64,000 bases of DNA from Methylobacterium pseudosasicola (GCF_900114535.1 NZ_FOTK01000009.1:121858-185857); one strand, 5' to 3'; shown: positions 54,448 to 63,581, numbered from the stretch's first letter. Numbers and translations: made by a program. Notes: generated by a model from the letters alone, not told the origin.

Positions 54448-56121
54448 TCACATATTCGGATAGTTCGGCCCGCCCGGCCCCTCCGGGGTCACCCAGTCGA
54501 TATTCTGGTTCGGGTCCTTGATATCGCAGGTCTTGCAGTGGACGCAGTTCTGCGCGTTGATCTGGTAGCGCACGCCGTCACTGGCGGCGGCGTCCTCGAC
54601 CCATTCGTAGACGCCGGCCGGGCAGTAGCGGCTTGAGGGGCCGCCGTAGACGTCGTGCTCGGAGTGCTTCTGCAGCTCCATGTCCCGGACCTTGAGGTGC
54701 GGCGGCTGGTCTTCCTCGTGGTTGGTGTTCGACAAGTAGACCGAGGAGAGGCGGTCGAAGGTCAGCTTGCCGTCGGGCTTCGGGTAAGTGATCGGCGTCA
54801 CCTCCGAGAGCGGCTTGAGGCAGGCATGGTCCGGCTTGCCGTGCTTGAGCGTGCCGAACAGCGAGGTGCCGAGCAGGCTGGTGGTCCACATGTCGATCCC
54901 GCCGAGCCCGACGCCGACCAGGGTGCCGTAACGCGACCAGAGCGGCTTGACGTTGCGCACGGCCTTGAGGTCCTGCCCGATCGGGCTGTCGCGCCAGCCG
55001 GCCTCGTAGGCGGTGAGCTCGTCGCCGGCCCGGCCGGCCTTCAGGGCGTCCGCGATGGCGTCCGCCGCCTGCATCCCGGAGAGCACCGCGTTGTGCGAGC
55101 CCTTGATCCGCGGCACGTTCACGAACCCCGCCGAGCAGCCGACCAGGCAGCCGCCCGGGAAGACGAGCTTGGGCACCGATTGCCAGCCGCCCTCCATGAT
55201 CGCCCGGGCGCCGTAGCCGATGCGCTTGGCGCCCGCGAAGGTGTCGGCGATCATCGGGTGGGTCTTGAAGCGCTGGAACTCCTCGAACGGCGACAGGGTC
55301 GGGTTCTCGTAGTTCAGATGCGTGACGAAGCCGACCGAGAGCAGGTTGTCGTCGAAATGGTAGAGCCAGGAGCCGCCGCCGGCCTTGTTAGGCAGGGGCC
55401 AGCCCATCGTGTGGCGCACCAGCCCCGGCTCGAAGGTGGAATCCGGCAGCTGCCAGAGCTCCTTCACGCCGAGCCCGTATTTCTGATGGTCGCTGTGCCG
55501 GTTGAGGGAGAAGCGCTGGACCAGCCCCTTGGTCAGGTTGCCCCGGGCGCCTTCGCCGAACACCGTGTACTTGCCGCGCAACTCCATGCCGCGGGTGTAG
55601 TCGTCGCGCGGCTCGCCCGACTTGCCGATCCCGAGATCGCCCGTGGCGATGCCCGCCACCGCGCCGGATTCGTCGAACAACACCTCGGAGGCCGGGAAGC
55701 CCGGATAGATCTCGACGCCCAGCGCCTCGGCCTGGACGCCCAGATACTTGCAGACGTTCGACAGCGAGCCGACGAAGTTGCCGTGGTTCGACATGAGCTT
55801 GGGAAAGAACACGTTCGGCAGGGTGACGCCGCTGTTCTTGGTGAGCATCATGAACTCGTCGCGCCGGACCTCGGTCTTCAGCGGCCGCTCCGGATCGGTG
55901 CGCCAGTCCGGCAGCAGCTGGTCGAGGCCGCGCGGGTCGATCACCGCCCCTGACAGGATATGGGCGCCGACCTCGGAGCCTTTCTCCACCACGACGACGG
56001 AAATCTCCTCGCCGATCTCGGCCGCCCGCTGCTTCAGGCGGATCGCGGTGGCGAGCCCCGCCGGGCCGGCGCCGACCACGACCACGTCGAAATCCATGCT
56101 TTCGCGTTCGGGCAGCGCCAT
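54448..56121 (-). CDS. Electron transfer flavoprotein-ubiquinone oxidoreductase
   Basis: 557 aa inner-membrane-associated enzyme passing electrons from ETF to ubiquinone, for fatty-acid and amino-acid oxidation. FAD-binding VVGAGPAGLATAIRLKQRA near the start, HILSGAVIDPRGLDQLLPDW, GCLVGCSAGFVNVPRIKGSH and, at the C-terminus, the 4Fe-4S ligands (RYCPAGVYEW, NAQNCVHCKTCDIKDPNQNI) are clear. Length equals the family norm. Start ATG 56121 (MALPERESMDFDVVV). Divergent from the uracil-DNA glycosylase gene, an arrangement shared with other Rhizobiales as far as I recall. Confidence 0.96.
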   Translation of the reverse strand: MALPERESMDFDVVVVGAGPAGLATAIRLKQRAAEIGEEISVVVVEKGSEVGAHILSGAVIDPRGLDQLLPDWRTDPERPLKTEVRRDEFMMLTKNSGVTLPNVFFPKLMSNHGNFVGSLSNVCKYLGVQAEALGVEIYPGFPASEVLFDESGAVAGIATGDLGIGKSGEPRDDYTRGMELRGKYTVFGEGARGNLTKGLVQRFSLNRHSDHQKYGLGVKELWQLPDSTFEPGLVRHTMGWPLPNKAGGGSWLYHFDDNLLSVGFVTHLNYENPTLSPFEEFQRFKTHPMIADTFAGAKRIGYGARAIMEGGWQSVPKLVFPGGCLVGCSAGFVNVPRIKGSHNAVLSGMQAADAIADALKAGRAGDELTAYEAGWRDSPIGQDLKAVRNVKPLWSRYGTLVGVGLGGIDMWTTSLLGTSLFGTLKHGKPDHACLKPLSEVTPITYPKPDGKLTFDRLSSVYLSNTNHEEDQPPHLKVRDMELQKHSEHDVYGGPSSRYCPAGVYEWVEDAAASDGVRYQINAQNCVHCKTCDIKDPNQNIDWVTPEGPGGPNYPNM

Positions 56122-56382
56122 CGTCGAGCCTCCTGTTTTCTTGTCGCGATGCCCGATCCGTCACCGGGTGGGCATGATGTTCTGCCGTCTCAAGCGATTC
56201 CAAGCTAGAAAGGCAAGGTGCTGAGGCCCGGACTTGAGCGAACGCTCCCCTATGCCGCATGGGTGTGGGATGCGGGCGTCCCCCAGAGGCAGGCGATTCG
56301 CCCGGGGCCGCGCCGTTCGGTCACGCAAGTCCTTGCCGTCGAGCAGGTTTCAAGAGTTGTCCACAGGCATCGAGCGCCCCAC

Positions 56383-57264
56383 ATGCTGACCAGCATGCCG
56401 AGCCCCAACGACGCGCAAGCCGACCTCATCGCCTATCTCGATTTCCACGTGGAGGCCGGCGCCGACGCGGTTCTCGACGAGCAGCCGCATGACCGGTTCG
56501 GCGAGCCCGACACGCGGGCCCCGACCCTCCGGGCACCCCGGCGCCAGGCCGCGGCGCCCCGCCCCGTTGCCCAGCCGAATAGCCTTGTCCCGCCCCCGGG
56601 CTCGCCTCCGCCGGTAGCCCCGGCCCGGACCTTCGGGCGCGCGGCGAGCGCCCAGCCGGACGAGGCGGCGATCGACGCCCGCGCCCGGGCGCGGGAGGCC
56701 AAGAGCCTCGACGAGCTCGAAAAGATCCTGGCGGATTTCGACGCCTGCCCGCTGCGCTTCACCGCCAAGAACTTGGTCTTCGCCGACGGCAATCCGGACG
56801 CCCGGGTGATGTTTCTGGGCGAGGCGCCAGGGGCCGACGAGGACCGGATCGGCAAGCCGTTCATGGGCCGGTCGGGCCAGCTCCTCGACAAGATGATGGC
56901 GGCGATCGGCCTCGACCGGACCAGCGCCTATATCGGCAACATCGTGCCCTGGCGGCCCCCGGGGAACCGCAACCCGACCCCCCAGGAGGTGGCGGTGTGC
57001 CGGCCGTTCGTGGAGCGCCAGATCGAGCTGGTGGATCCGGAGGTGATCGTCTGCCTGGGCGCCCCCGCGACCCAGACCCTAACGGGCACCAAGGACGGCA
57101 TCCTGCGGACCCGAGGCCGGCTGTTCTCGTACAAGCTGCCGACCCGCGAGGCGAAGCTGCTCGCCACCCTCCACCCGGCCTTCCTGCTGCGCCAGCCGGT
57201 GCAGAAGCGCCTAGCCTGGCGGGATTTTCGGGCGCTGCGCGCGCTGCTCGATGGAAAAGCTTGA
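56383..57264 (+). CDS. Uracil-DNA glycosylase, type 4 family
   Basis: 293 aa; start ATG 56383 (MLTSMPSPNDAQADLI), with 56395 possible. The first ~115 residues hold a Pro/Ala-rich region. Catalytic domain: DACPLRFTAKNLVFADGNPD, GEAPGADEDRIGKPFMGRSG and, near the end, LATLHPAFLLRQP. It removes uracil from DNA. Type 4 enzymes usually have four Fe-S cysteines; visible here are ACPL, CRPF and CLGA, consistent with the Fe-S cluster of this group but one partner was not located. A family B repeat follows. Confidence 0.87.
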   Translation: MLTSMPSPNDAQADLIAYLDFHVEAGADAVLDEQPHDRFGEPDTRAPTLRAPRRQAAAPRPVAQPNSLVPPPGSPPPVAPARTFGRAASAQPDEAAIDARARAREAKSLDELEKILADFDACPLRFTAKNLVFADGNPDARVMFLGEAPGADEDRIGKPFMGRSGQLLDKMMAAIGLDRTSAYIGNIVPWRPPGNRNPTPQEVAVCRPFVERQIELVDPEVIVCLGAPATQTLTGTKDGILRTRGRLFSYKLPTREAKLLATLHPAFLLRQPVQKRLAWRDFRALRALLDGKA

Positions 57265-57300
57265 CCGTGGTCGCGGAACCGGGCGTTCCCTCCCGTCATT

Positions 57301-57350
57301 AGAGCTTCGTCCCGAACGGTGTCTGCCGGCTTTCGGACATGGGCGATGCA
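57301..57350. repeat. Family B repeat, partial
   Basis: AGAGCTTCGTCCCGAACGGT, GTCTGCCGGCTTTCGGACAT, GGGCGATGC. Degenerate left half of the copies at 36970 and 43043, between the glycosylase and metallopeptidase genes. Confidence 0.65.
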
Positions 57351-57403
57351 CAGGGTGGACCGTGCCCGGCCGTTCGCGGCGGGCGCGGCGTCAGGACGGG
57401 ACC

Positions 57404-58315
57404 ATGCGCTGGGAAGATCTACGCAGCTCCGACAACGTCGAGGATCGCCGCGGTGAGGGCGGCGGCGGTGGCGGCATGGGCTTCCCGGGCGGCGGCGCGG
57501 GTGGCCTCGGGATCGGCACCATCGTGGTGCTGCTGATCATCAGCTACTTCACCGGCATCAACCCGGCGATCCTGATCGGCGGCGCCCAGCAGATCGGCGG
57601 TGGTCGCGGCCAGCAGGAGCAGCAGGCCGATCCGCAGACCCAGGCGAAGCGCCGCCAAGCCCCGACCGATGAGAGCGGCCGGTTCGCCTCAAAAATCCTG
57701 GGCAACACCGAGGATGTGTGGAGCCAGATCCTGCCGCAGCAGACCGGCAAGCAATACACCCCGACGACCCTAGTGCTGTACACCGGCGGCACCCGCTCGG
57801 GCTGTGGCTCGGCCCAGGCCGCTATGGGGCCGTTCTACTGCCCGCTGGACAAGAAGGTCTATTTGGACACCGGCTTCTTCAAGGAGATGGCGACCAAGTT
57901 CGGCGTGAAGGGCGATTTCGCCTACGCCTACGTCATCGCCCACGAGGTCGGCCACCATGTCCAGGACGTGCTCGGCATCCTCGGCAAGGTCCAGGCCCGC
58001 CAGCAGCAGGCCTCCAGCAAGACCGAGGCGAACGCCCTGTCGGTGCGGATCGAATTGATGGCCGATTGCCTCGCCGGCGTCTGGGCCAAGAATTCCAACG
58101 ACAAGTATGCCGAGCTGGAGCAGGGCGACATCGACGAGGCTCTGAACGCCGCCGCCCAGATCGGCGACGATGCGCTCCAGAAGCGCTCCCAGGGCTACGT
58201 GGTGCCGGATTCCTTCACCCATGGCTCCTCGGCCCAGCGCCAGCGCTGGTTCACCGCCGGCTACAAGAGCGGCCAGACCAAGGCCTGCGACACGTTCCGG
58301 ACGGCGAACAACTGA
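57404..58315 (+). CDS. YpfJ-type neutral zinc metallopeptidase
   Basis: 303 aa, start ATG 57404 (MRWEDLRSSDNVEDRRGEGG). Gly-rich stretch and one helix at ~38-58 (IGTIVVLLIISYFTGINPAI). The peptidase domain includes SGCGSAQAAMGPFYCPLDKK, and the zinc site HEVGHHVQDVLG (~residue 185). RIELMADCLAGVWAKNS supplies the third ligand. GSSAQRQRWFTAGYKSG ends the family pattern. It is a membrane-anchored peptidase facing the periplasm in most models; substrate unknown. Confidence 0.92.
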   Translation: MRWEDLRSSDNVEDRRGEGGGGGGMGFPGGGAGGLGIGTIVVLLIISYFTGINPAILIGGAQQIGGGRGQQEQQADPQTQAKRRQAPTDESGRFASKILGNTEDVWSQILPQQTGKQYTPTTLVLYTGGTRSGCGSAQAAMGPFYCPLDKKVYLDTGFFKEMATKFGVKGDFAYAYVIAHEVGHHVQDVLGILGKVQARQQQASSKTEANALSVRIELMADCLAGVWAKNSNDKYAELEQGDIDEALNAAAQIGDDALQKRSQGYVVPDSFTHGSSAQRQRWFTAGYKSGQTKACDTFRTANN

Positions 58316-58340
58316 GACGGAACCGGCCAGTGGTCCCTCC

Positions 58341-58430
58341 GTCATTGCGAGCGTAGCGAAGCAACCTAGGGATCCGCGATGATCTGAGGGCGCGCGCTAC
58401 ACTGGGCCGCTTCGCTGTGCTCGCGATGAC
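58341..58430. repeat. Palindromic repeat GTCATTGCGAGC type (family F)
   Basis: Left GTCATTGCGAGCGTAGCGAA-GC and right GCTTCGCTGTGCTCGCGATG-AC are imperfect complements, spaced ~46 bp. This CATTGCGAGC...GCTCGCGATG layout is common in Rhizobiales intergenic space. Confidence 0.7.
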
Positions 58431-58589
58431 GGCGCGACCTCTTGGCCGAGCTTCAATCCCCAGCCAGCAGCTCCCGCAAAAAGCATTGGCCGAAATCGTC
58501 CCGGCTGCTCCGCCTCCAGCATCCCGGCGATATGGCTACGGGCTTGACGCGGATGTCATTTCGCATTCCGCTTCCATCCGGTTCGACCT

Positions 58590-58868
58590 ATGGAGATCGC
58601 GATGGTGTCCCTCGCGGTGACGGTGGAAGGGCAGGTCACGCTCGAACGTGAGTTGCTGCAACATCTCGGTGTCAGACCCGGAGAGCGGATCGACTTCGAG
58701 AAACTGCCTGCCGGTGAGTTGCGGGTGCGGGCGGCGCGTCCCACCGGCACGATCGACGACTTCTTCCATGCCCTCGACGGAAAGGTGGCATCGGAGAATC
58801 CGCTCACGATCGAGGCGATGAACGGCATTGCCGAGGCAGGCTGGGCCGGCGTGCCGGACGACGCATGA
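58590..58868 (+). CDS. AbrB/MazE-type antitoxin
   Basis: 92 aa, start ATG 58590 (MEIAMVSLAVTVEGQVTLER; ATG 58602 possible). N-terminal swapped-hairpin fold TVEGQVTLERELLQHLGVRP, GERIDFEKLPAGELRVRAA. The C-terminal region (DDFFHALDGKVASENPLTIE) would wrap the toxin. It overlaps vapC by 4 bp (ATGA), making a type II TA operon. It would bind its own promoter at 58520-58589. Confidence 0.85.
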   Translation: MEIAMVSLAVTVEGQVTLERELLQHLGVRPGERIDFEKLPAGELRVRAARPTGTIDDFFHALDGKVASENPLTIEAMNGIAEAGWAGVPDDA

Positions 58869-59263
58869 AGATTGCCGTCGACACCAACGTTCTGGTGCGC
58901 GCGATCCTGGCGGACGATCCCGGCCAAACTCGCGTGGCGCGCAAGCTGCTCAAGGACGCGACGACGATCGCGGTCCCGCTGGCATGCCTGTGCGAACTGG
59001 TCTGGATTCTCCGGCGCGGTGCCAAGCTGGCAACAGCAGACATCGCAGCCGCGATTCGCGCCTTGGTCAACGCTGGGAACGTCGCCGTGAACCGGCCCGC
59101 CGTGGAAGCCGGGCTGAAACTGCTCGAGGCCGGCGGCGACTTCGCCGACGGCGTCATAGCGTATGAAGGCCGATGGCTTGGCGGCGAGACCTTCGTCTCG
59201 TTCGACCGGAAGGCCGTGGCGCTGCTGTCGCAGCAAGGGGAGGCTGCGCAGCTCCTGTCCTGA
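58865..59263 (+). CDS. vapC: PIN-domain ribonuclease toxin, VapC family
   Basis: 132 aa. Acidic active-site residues in IAVDTNVLVRAIL (Asp6), LCELVWILRRG (Glu), DFADGVIAYEG (Asp) and FVSFDRKAVALL (Asp) are intact, so this looks functional. VapC enzymes cut tRNA or rRNA and are held off by the antitoxin. Pairing with an AbrB-type antitoxin overlapping by ATGA is classical. Compare the broken PIN gene at 30820-31275. Confidence 0.9.
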   Translation: MKIAVDTNVLVRAILADDPGQTRVARKLLKDATTIAVPLACLCELVWILRRGAKLATADIAAAIRALVNAGNVAVNRPAVEAGLKLLEAGGDFADGVIAYEGRWLGGETFVSFDRKAVALLSQQGEAAQLLS

Positions 59264-59290
59264 CCCCGGTCGGACGCCTCCGATCCCGCC

Positions 59291-59551
59291 TCAGCGCTCG
59301 CTCAGCCGCTTGGCGTTGGCCTGGACCTTCCGGCGGTAGCTGCGGATCACCTTGCTGTTCGAGGCCCCGGAGGCGACCATCAGGGCCGCCTCGCTCGCCG
59401 CCATGATCTTCTCCGTGACCATGCGCTGCGCCTCGATCTGCGCGGCCGGACCGCCCACCGCGAACATCGCCATGCGCTGGGCGATCACCCCCTGCGCTTC
59501 CAGCCCCAGCATGGCCATGTCCAGGCTCGTCTTCCACCAACCGAACAGCAT
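59291..59551 (-). CDS. Small helical hypothetical protein (86 aa, possibly phasin-related)
   Basis: ATG 59551 (MLFGWWKTSLDMAMLGLEAQ). Sequence is Ala/Met/Gln-rich and fully helical: VIAQRMAMFAVGGPAAQIEA, QRMVTEKIMAASEAALMVAS, then basic SYRRKVQANAKRLSER. The pattern recalls short phasin-like or PHB-associated proteins, but I cannot assign a family. Similar small proteins occur in Methylobacteriaceae. A degenerate family B repeat lies immediately upstream. Confidence 0.65.
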   Translation of the reverse strand: MLFGWWKTSLDMAMLGLEAQGVIAQRMAMFAVGGPAAQIEAQRMVTEKIMAASEAALMVASGASNSKVIRSYRRKVQANAKRLSER

Positions 59552-59570
59552 CGTGGTCCTCGTCCCAAGG

Positions 59571-59635
59571 GCATCGGCCCGAAAGGTATGCGCGGGCTTT
59601 TCTAAAAAGATGATGCCCAACCAAAGGCGTAGCGC
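59571..59635. repeat. Family B repeat, degenerate
   Basis: GCATCGGCCCGAAAGGTATG, CGCGGGCTTTTCTAAAAAGA, TGATGCCCAACCAAAGGCGT. The GCATCGGCCCGAAAG/CTTT...GATGC palindrome matches family B, upstream of the minus-strand small gene. Confidence 0.6.
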
Positions 59636-59793
59636 GGGGCACAACGGCGCAGCCGGGACTTGGCTCCCGCGTGCCGACCACGCTTGCGTGAGGCATCCGG
59701 CCGCCCGTGATTCCGGCTCCGTCTTTGCGCCGTCTCGATCCATGCCGTAAGCGGCCTGAAGACAACCTTCCCCGGACCCGGCAACCGCCCTTC

Positions 59794-61416
59794 ATGATAC
59801 GCCTGGACAAAATCACCAAGCAGAACGGGCGGCAGCTCGTCTTCATCGAGGCTTCGGCCGCCCTCCAGCGGGGCGAGAAGGTCGGGCTCGTGGGCCCGAA
59901 CGGGGCCGGCAAGACCACCCTGTTCCGGATGATCATCGGCCAGGAGCAGCCCGACGAGGGCCAGGTCTCCGCCGACCGGGGCATCACCATCGGGTATTTC
60001 AGCCAGGATGTCGGCGAGATGGCCGGGCGCAGCGTCGTCACCGAGGTGATGGACGGGGCCGGGCCTGTGAGCGCGGTGGCGGCGGAACTCGCCGAACTCG
60101 GCGCGGCTTTGGCCGACCCGGACCGGGCCGACGAGATGGATGCGCTTGTCGAACGCTACGGCGAGGTCCAGGCCCGATTCGAGGAGCTCGACGGCTACGC
60201 CCTGGAAGGCCGGGCCCGCGAGGTGCTCGACGGCCTCAGCTTCAGTCAGGAGATGATGGAGGGCGACGTCGGCGCCCTCTCGGGGGGCTGGAAGATGCGC
60301 GTGGCGCTGGCCCGCATCCTGCTGATGCGCCCGGATGTGATGCTGCTCGACGAGCCCTCCAACCACCTCGACCTGGAGAGCCTGATCTGGCTCGAATCGT
60401 TCCTGAAGGCCTATGACGGCGCCCTGCTGATGACCTCGCACGATCGCGAGTTCATGAACCGCATCGTCACCAAGGTGATCGAGATCGACGGCGGCGCGCT
60501 CACCACCTTCTCGGGCGATTATGCCTTCTACGAGGAGCAGCGGAAGCTGAACGAGGCGCAGCAGCAGGCGCAGTTCGAGCGCCAGCAGGCCATGCTCGCC
60601 AAGGAGATCGCCTTCATCGAGCGGTTTAAGGCCCGGGCCTCGCACGCCGCCCAGGTGCAGAGCCGGGTGAAGAAGCTCGACAAGATCGAGCGCGTCGAGC
60701 CGCCCCGGCGCCGGCAATCCGTGGCCTTCGAGTTCCAGCCGGCGCCGCGCTCGGGCGACGACGTCGTGATGCTGAAAGGGGTGCACAAGCGCTACGGCAG
60801 CCGCACGATCTACGAGGGGCTCGATTTCTCGGTGCGGCGTCGGGAGCGTTGGTGCGTGATGGGGATCAACGGCGCCGGCAAATCGACGCTGCTGAAGCTC
60901 GTCACCGGCACCACGACGCCGGATGACGGCTCGGTCACGGTCGGCGGCAGCGTCAAGCTCGGCTACTTCGCCCAGCACGCCATGGACCTGCTCGACGGCG
61001 ACCGCACCGTGTTCCAGACCCTGGAGGAGGCATTCCCGCAGGCCGGCCAGGGCTCGCTCCGGGCGCTCGCCGGCTGCTTCGGCTTCTCGGGCGACGATGT
61101 CGAGAAGCGCTGCCGGGTGCTCTCGGGCGGCGAGAAGGCCCGGCTGGTCATGGCCCTGATGCTCTACGACCCGCCGAATTTCCTGGTGCTCGACGAGCCG
61201 ACCAACCACCTCGATATGGGCACCAAGGAGATGCTGATCGCAGCGCTCGGTGCCTATGAGGGCACGATGCTGTTCGTCTCCCACGACCGGCACTTCCTGG
61301 GGGCCCTGTCGAACCGGGTGCTGGAGGTGACCCCCGAGGGCATCCACCAATATGGCGGCGGCTACACCGAGTACGTCGCCCGCACCGGCCAGGAGGCGCC
61401 GGGCCTGCGCAGCTGA
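59794..61416 (+). CDS. ABC-F family ATPase
   Basis: 540 aa with two ATPase modules and no membrane helices, as in ribosome-associated ABC-F proteins (EttA/Uup/YbiT type). Module 1: GPNGAGKTTLFRMIIG, LSGGWKMRVALARILL, LLDEPSNHLDLESLIWLESF. Module 2: GINGAGKSTLLKLVTG, LSGGEKARLVMALMLY, VLDEPTNHLDMGTKEM. The linker (~245-320) is Gln/Lys/Arg-rich (EEQRKLNEAQQQAQFERQQA) and lacks an obvious EttA-like arm. Start ATG 59794 (MIRLDKITKQNGRQLVFIEA). It likely modulates translation under stress. Confidence 0.93.
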   Translation: MIRLDKITKQNGRQLVFIEASAALQRGEKVGLVGPNGAGKTTLFRMIIGQEQPDEGQVSADRGITIGYFSQDVGEMAGRSVVTEVMDGAGPVSAVAAELAELGAALADPDRADEMDALVERYGEVQARFEELDGYALEGRAREVLDGLSFSQEMMEGDVGALSGGWKMRVALARILLMRPDVMLLDEPSNHLDLESLIWLESFLKAYDGALLMTSHDREFMNRIVTKVIEIDGGALTTFSGDYAFYEEQRKLNEAQQQAQFERQQAMLAKEIAFIERFKARASHAAQVQSRVKKLDKIERVEPPRRRQSVAFEFQPAPRSGDDVVMLKGVHKRYGSRTIYEGLDFSVRRRERWCVMGINGAGKSTLLKLVTGTTTPDDGSVTVGGSVKLGYFAQHAMDLLDGDRTVFQTLEEAFPQAGQGSLRALAGCFGFSGDDVEKRCRVLSGGEKARLVMALMLYDPPNFLVLDEPTNHLDMGTKEMLIAALGAYEGTMLFVSHDRHFLGALSNRVLEVTPEGIHQYGGGYTEYVARTGQEAPGLRS

Positions 61417-61502
61417 CAAGGCCCCGGGGCGCGACCTTCGGGCCTGCTCCCGCGCCGGATGTCCGGCGCTATGCTCGGCCCGACTCTGGGGGCCGAGACG
61501 GC

Positions 61503-61982
61503 GTGCGACGCGTCCTGAAATTCCTGCACACGATGGGCTCCGCCGGCCTCCTGGGGGCGATGGCGGCCCTGGTGGTGATGGTGAGCCTGGCGCCGACACC
61601 CACCGCCCTGCCCGTCTACGCCGCGATCCGGGGTGCCATGGGCGCCGTCGCCACCTGGATCTTCCTGCCGTCGCTGGCCCTGACCCTGATGTCCGGCCTG
61701 CTGGCGATGGCGCTCAACCGCGCCTACCTCAACGCCGGCTGGGCCTGGATCAAGCTCGCCACCGGCGTGCTGATGTTCGAGGGCGGCCTTGTCTACGTGC
61801 AGGGGCCGATGCGGCGCGAGGCCGAGCAGAGCGCCCGGGCCCTGGCCGGCCTCCTCGATCCGGCGGCCTTGGCCCGCTCGCTCGAGGGCGAGCGGGGCAC
61901 GCTCTGGGTGCTGCTCGCGGTGGCGACCGCCAATGTCGCGCTGGGCATCTGGCGCCCGCGGATTTTGCGGATCCCGCAATAA
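61503..61982 (+). CDS. Four-helix membrane protein (hypothetical)
   Basis: 159 aa, GTG start at 61503 (RRVLKFLHTMGSAGLLGAMA). Helices at ~10-30, ~48-70, ~75-98 and ~130-150. The pattern of a His near the N-terminus (LHTMGS) and a helical bundle suggests DUF2269-like membrane proteins; this is a weak match. Immediately downstream of the ABC-F gene (86 bp), so may be co-transcribed. Function unknown. Confidence 0.65.
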   Translation: MRRVLKFLHTMGSAGLLGAMAALVVMVSLAPTPTALPVYAAIRGAMGAVATWIFLPSLALTLMSGLLAMALNRAYLNAGWAWIKLATGVLMFEGGLVYVQGPMRREAEQSARALAGLLDPAALARSLEGERGTLWVLLAVATANVALGIWRPRILRIPQ

Positions 61983-62051
61983 TATCTGGTCTGTTTAAGC
62001 GCGTGATCTTGGCTGCCTAAGACTCGAGACCAACGAAATTCCAAATCTCTC

Positions 62052-62170
62052 CCCTCATCCTGAGGTGCGTCTGCGCAGCGGTCGCCTCGAAGGAGCCCTC
62101 CAGCTGGCGGCGCGACTCCTGGAGCCCTCCTTCGAGGCCTCCGCTTCGCTCCGTCGCCTCAGGATGAGGG
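62052..62170. repeat. Family C palindromic repeat, copy 2
   Basis: CCCCTCATCCTGAGGTGCGT, CGCCTCGAAGGAGCCCTCCA, then CCTCCTTCGAGGCCTCCGCT, TCGCTCCGTCGCCTCAGGAT, GAGG. It fills the convergent region between the membrane-protein gene and mnmE (61983-62255), where no gene was found. Confidence 0.85.
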
Positions 62171-62255
62171 CGTGGGGTGGGAGAAGCGCCTATCAGACGG
62201 CCTTCCAAGCGTCTCAGAGATTGTCTTCTCGCATTTGTTGCGCCGACTAACAAAA

Positions 62256-63581
62256 TTACTTTCCGATACAAAATCCCGAGAACAATCGATCCATAACATC
62301 CTCCACGCCGACATGGCCGCCGACCTCGCCGAGGGACCGGACGGCAAGGCGCAGATCCTCGGCGGCAAGTTCAGGCAGGGCGCCCTGCCCTGCGAGCAGC
62401 CGATCAAGATGCGCGATGCAGGACTCCAGCGCCGCCCGGTGGCGGGCTCGGGTGACTAGTGCATCACCAGTGCCGAGACCGGCTTCCGCCTCACTTTGGA
62501 TTGCGTCGAGCAGCGCCTCCAAGCCGGCTCCGGTCCGGGCCGAAACGGCGAGCACACCGGGCGACGTGTCTTGTAATGAGCCGGCAAATAGATCGGCCTT
62601 GGTGTGCACCGTGAGCGTTCGAACCTCCGCCGCGCCGAGATCCGGCATCGCGCCATCCGGGGGCACGAGAGCCAGCACCAGATCCGCGGCGCCGATGCGG
62701 GCGCGGCTGCGGAGGATGCCTTCGGCCTCCACCGGCTCGGCGGTATCGCGCAGGCCGGCAGTATCGACCAAGAAGACCGGGAGGCCGCCGAGATCGAGGC
62801 GGACCTCGATGGCGTCCCGTGTGGTGCCCGGTACGTCAGATATGATCGCGACATCCCGCCGGCTGAGAGCGTTCAGCAGCGTGGATTTCCCGGCATTCGG
62901 AGCGCCCGCCAGGACGACAAAAAACCCCTCGCGCAGGCGCTCGCCCCGGCGGCCGTCGTGCAGCGCAGTGGCGATGTCTTCGCGCAGGGCGACGGCGCGG
63001 CCGAACAGGGCGGCGTCGAGACACGCATCGTCGACATCGCCTTCATCGGAAAAATCGAGGGCGGCTTCTGCGGCCGCTAAGCAATCGATGGCTTCGGCCC
63101 GCCACGCCGCGACTTGGCGACTCAACGCGCCGTCGAGCTGGCGGAGGGCTTGGCGGCGTTGCCCCTCGGTCTCGGCGTCGATCAGGTCGGCCACCGCCTC
63201 GGCCTCGACGAAATCCATCCGGCCGTTGAGCACTGCCCGGCGGGTGAAGGCGCCCGGACCGGCGGCCCGGCAGCCCGGCATCCGGGCCAGGGCCGTGAGC
63301 ACGCCCATCCGCACCGCTGCACCGCCATGGAGGTGCAGCTCGACCATGTCCTCGCCGCTATAGGTGTCCGGGCCGGGGAACCACGCGACGAGCGCCCGGT
63401 CGAGTTCCGTGCCGTCGGCGGGATCCCGCAAGGTCCGAAGGGACATCCGGCGGGGCGGGGGCAGGGGGCCGCCGAGGGCGACGAGCACCTGCCCGGCGGC
63501 CGGCCCGCTCACCCGGATCACCGAGACGGCGGCCCGGCCGAAGCCGCTGGCGGGGGCGAAGAGGGTTTCGGTCTCGGTCAT
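62256..63581 (-). CDS. mnmE: tRNA modification GTPase MnmE
   Basis: 441 aa; with MnmG it adds the 5-carboxymethylaminomethyl group at U34 of tRNAs. N-terminal folate-binding domain TLFAPASGFGRAAVSVIRVS, then the G domain: G1 GAPNAGKSTLLNALS, G2/G3 DVPGTTRDAIEVRL and VDTAGLRDT, G4 TVHTKADL. The C-terminus ends FCIGK with the essential Cys. Start ATG 63581 (MTETETLFAPASGFG). In alphaproteobacteria mnmE usually precedes mnmG-rsmG-parA-parB; here the downstream side has only a repeat and convergent genes, so that block is broken or lies elsewhere. A parS-like site is 48 bp upstream. Confidence 0.96.
   Translation of the reverse strand: MTETETLFAPASGFGRAAVSVIRVSGPAAGQVLVALGGPLPPPRRMSLRTLRDPADGTELDRALVAWFPGPDTYSGEDMVELHLHGGAAVRMGVLTALARMPGCRAAGPGAFTRRAVLNGRMDFVEAEAVADLIDAETEGQRRQALRQLDGALSRQVAAWRAEAIDCLAAAEAALDFSDEGDVDDACLDAALFGRAVALREDIATALHDGRRGERLREGFFVVLAGAPNAGKSTLLNALSRRDVAIISDVPGTTRDAIEVRLDLGGLPVFLVDTAGLRDTAEPVEAEGILRSRARIGAADLVLALVPPDGAMPDLGAAEVRTLTVHTKADLFAGSLQDTSPGVLAVSARTGAGLEALLDAIQSEAEAGLGTGDALVTRARHRAALESCIAHLDRLLAGQGALPELAAEDLRLAVRSLGEVGGHVGVEDVMDRLFSGFCIGK

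Noticed and set aside
56356..56364. DnaA-box-like TTGTCCACA in the ETF-QO/glycosylase intergenic region
   Set aside because: One mismatch to the consensus, isolated and without an AT-rich unwinding region; not evidence for an origin.
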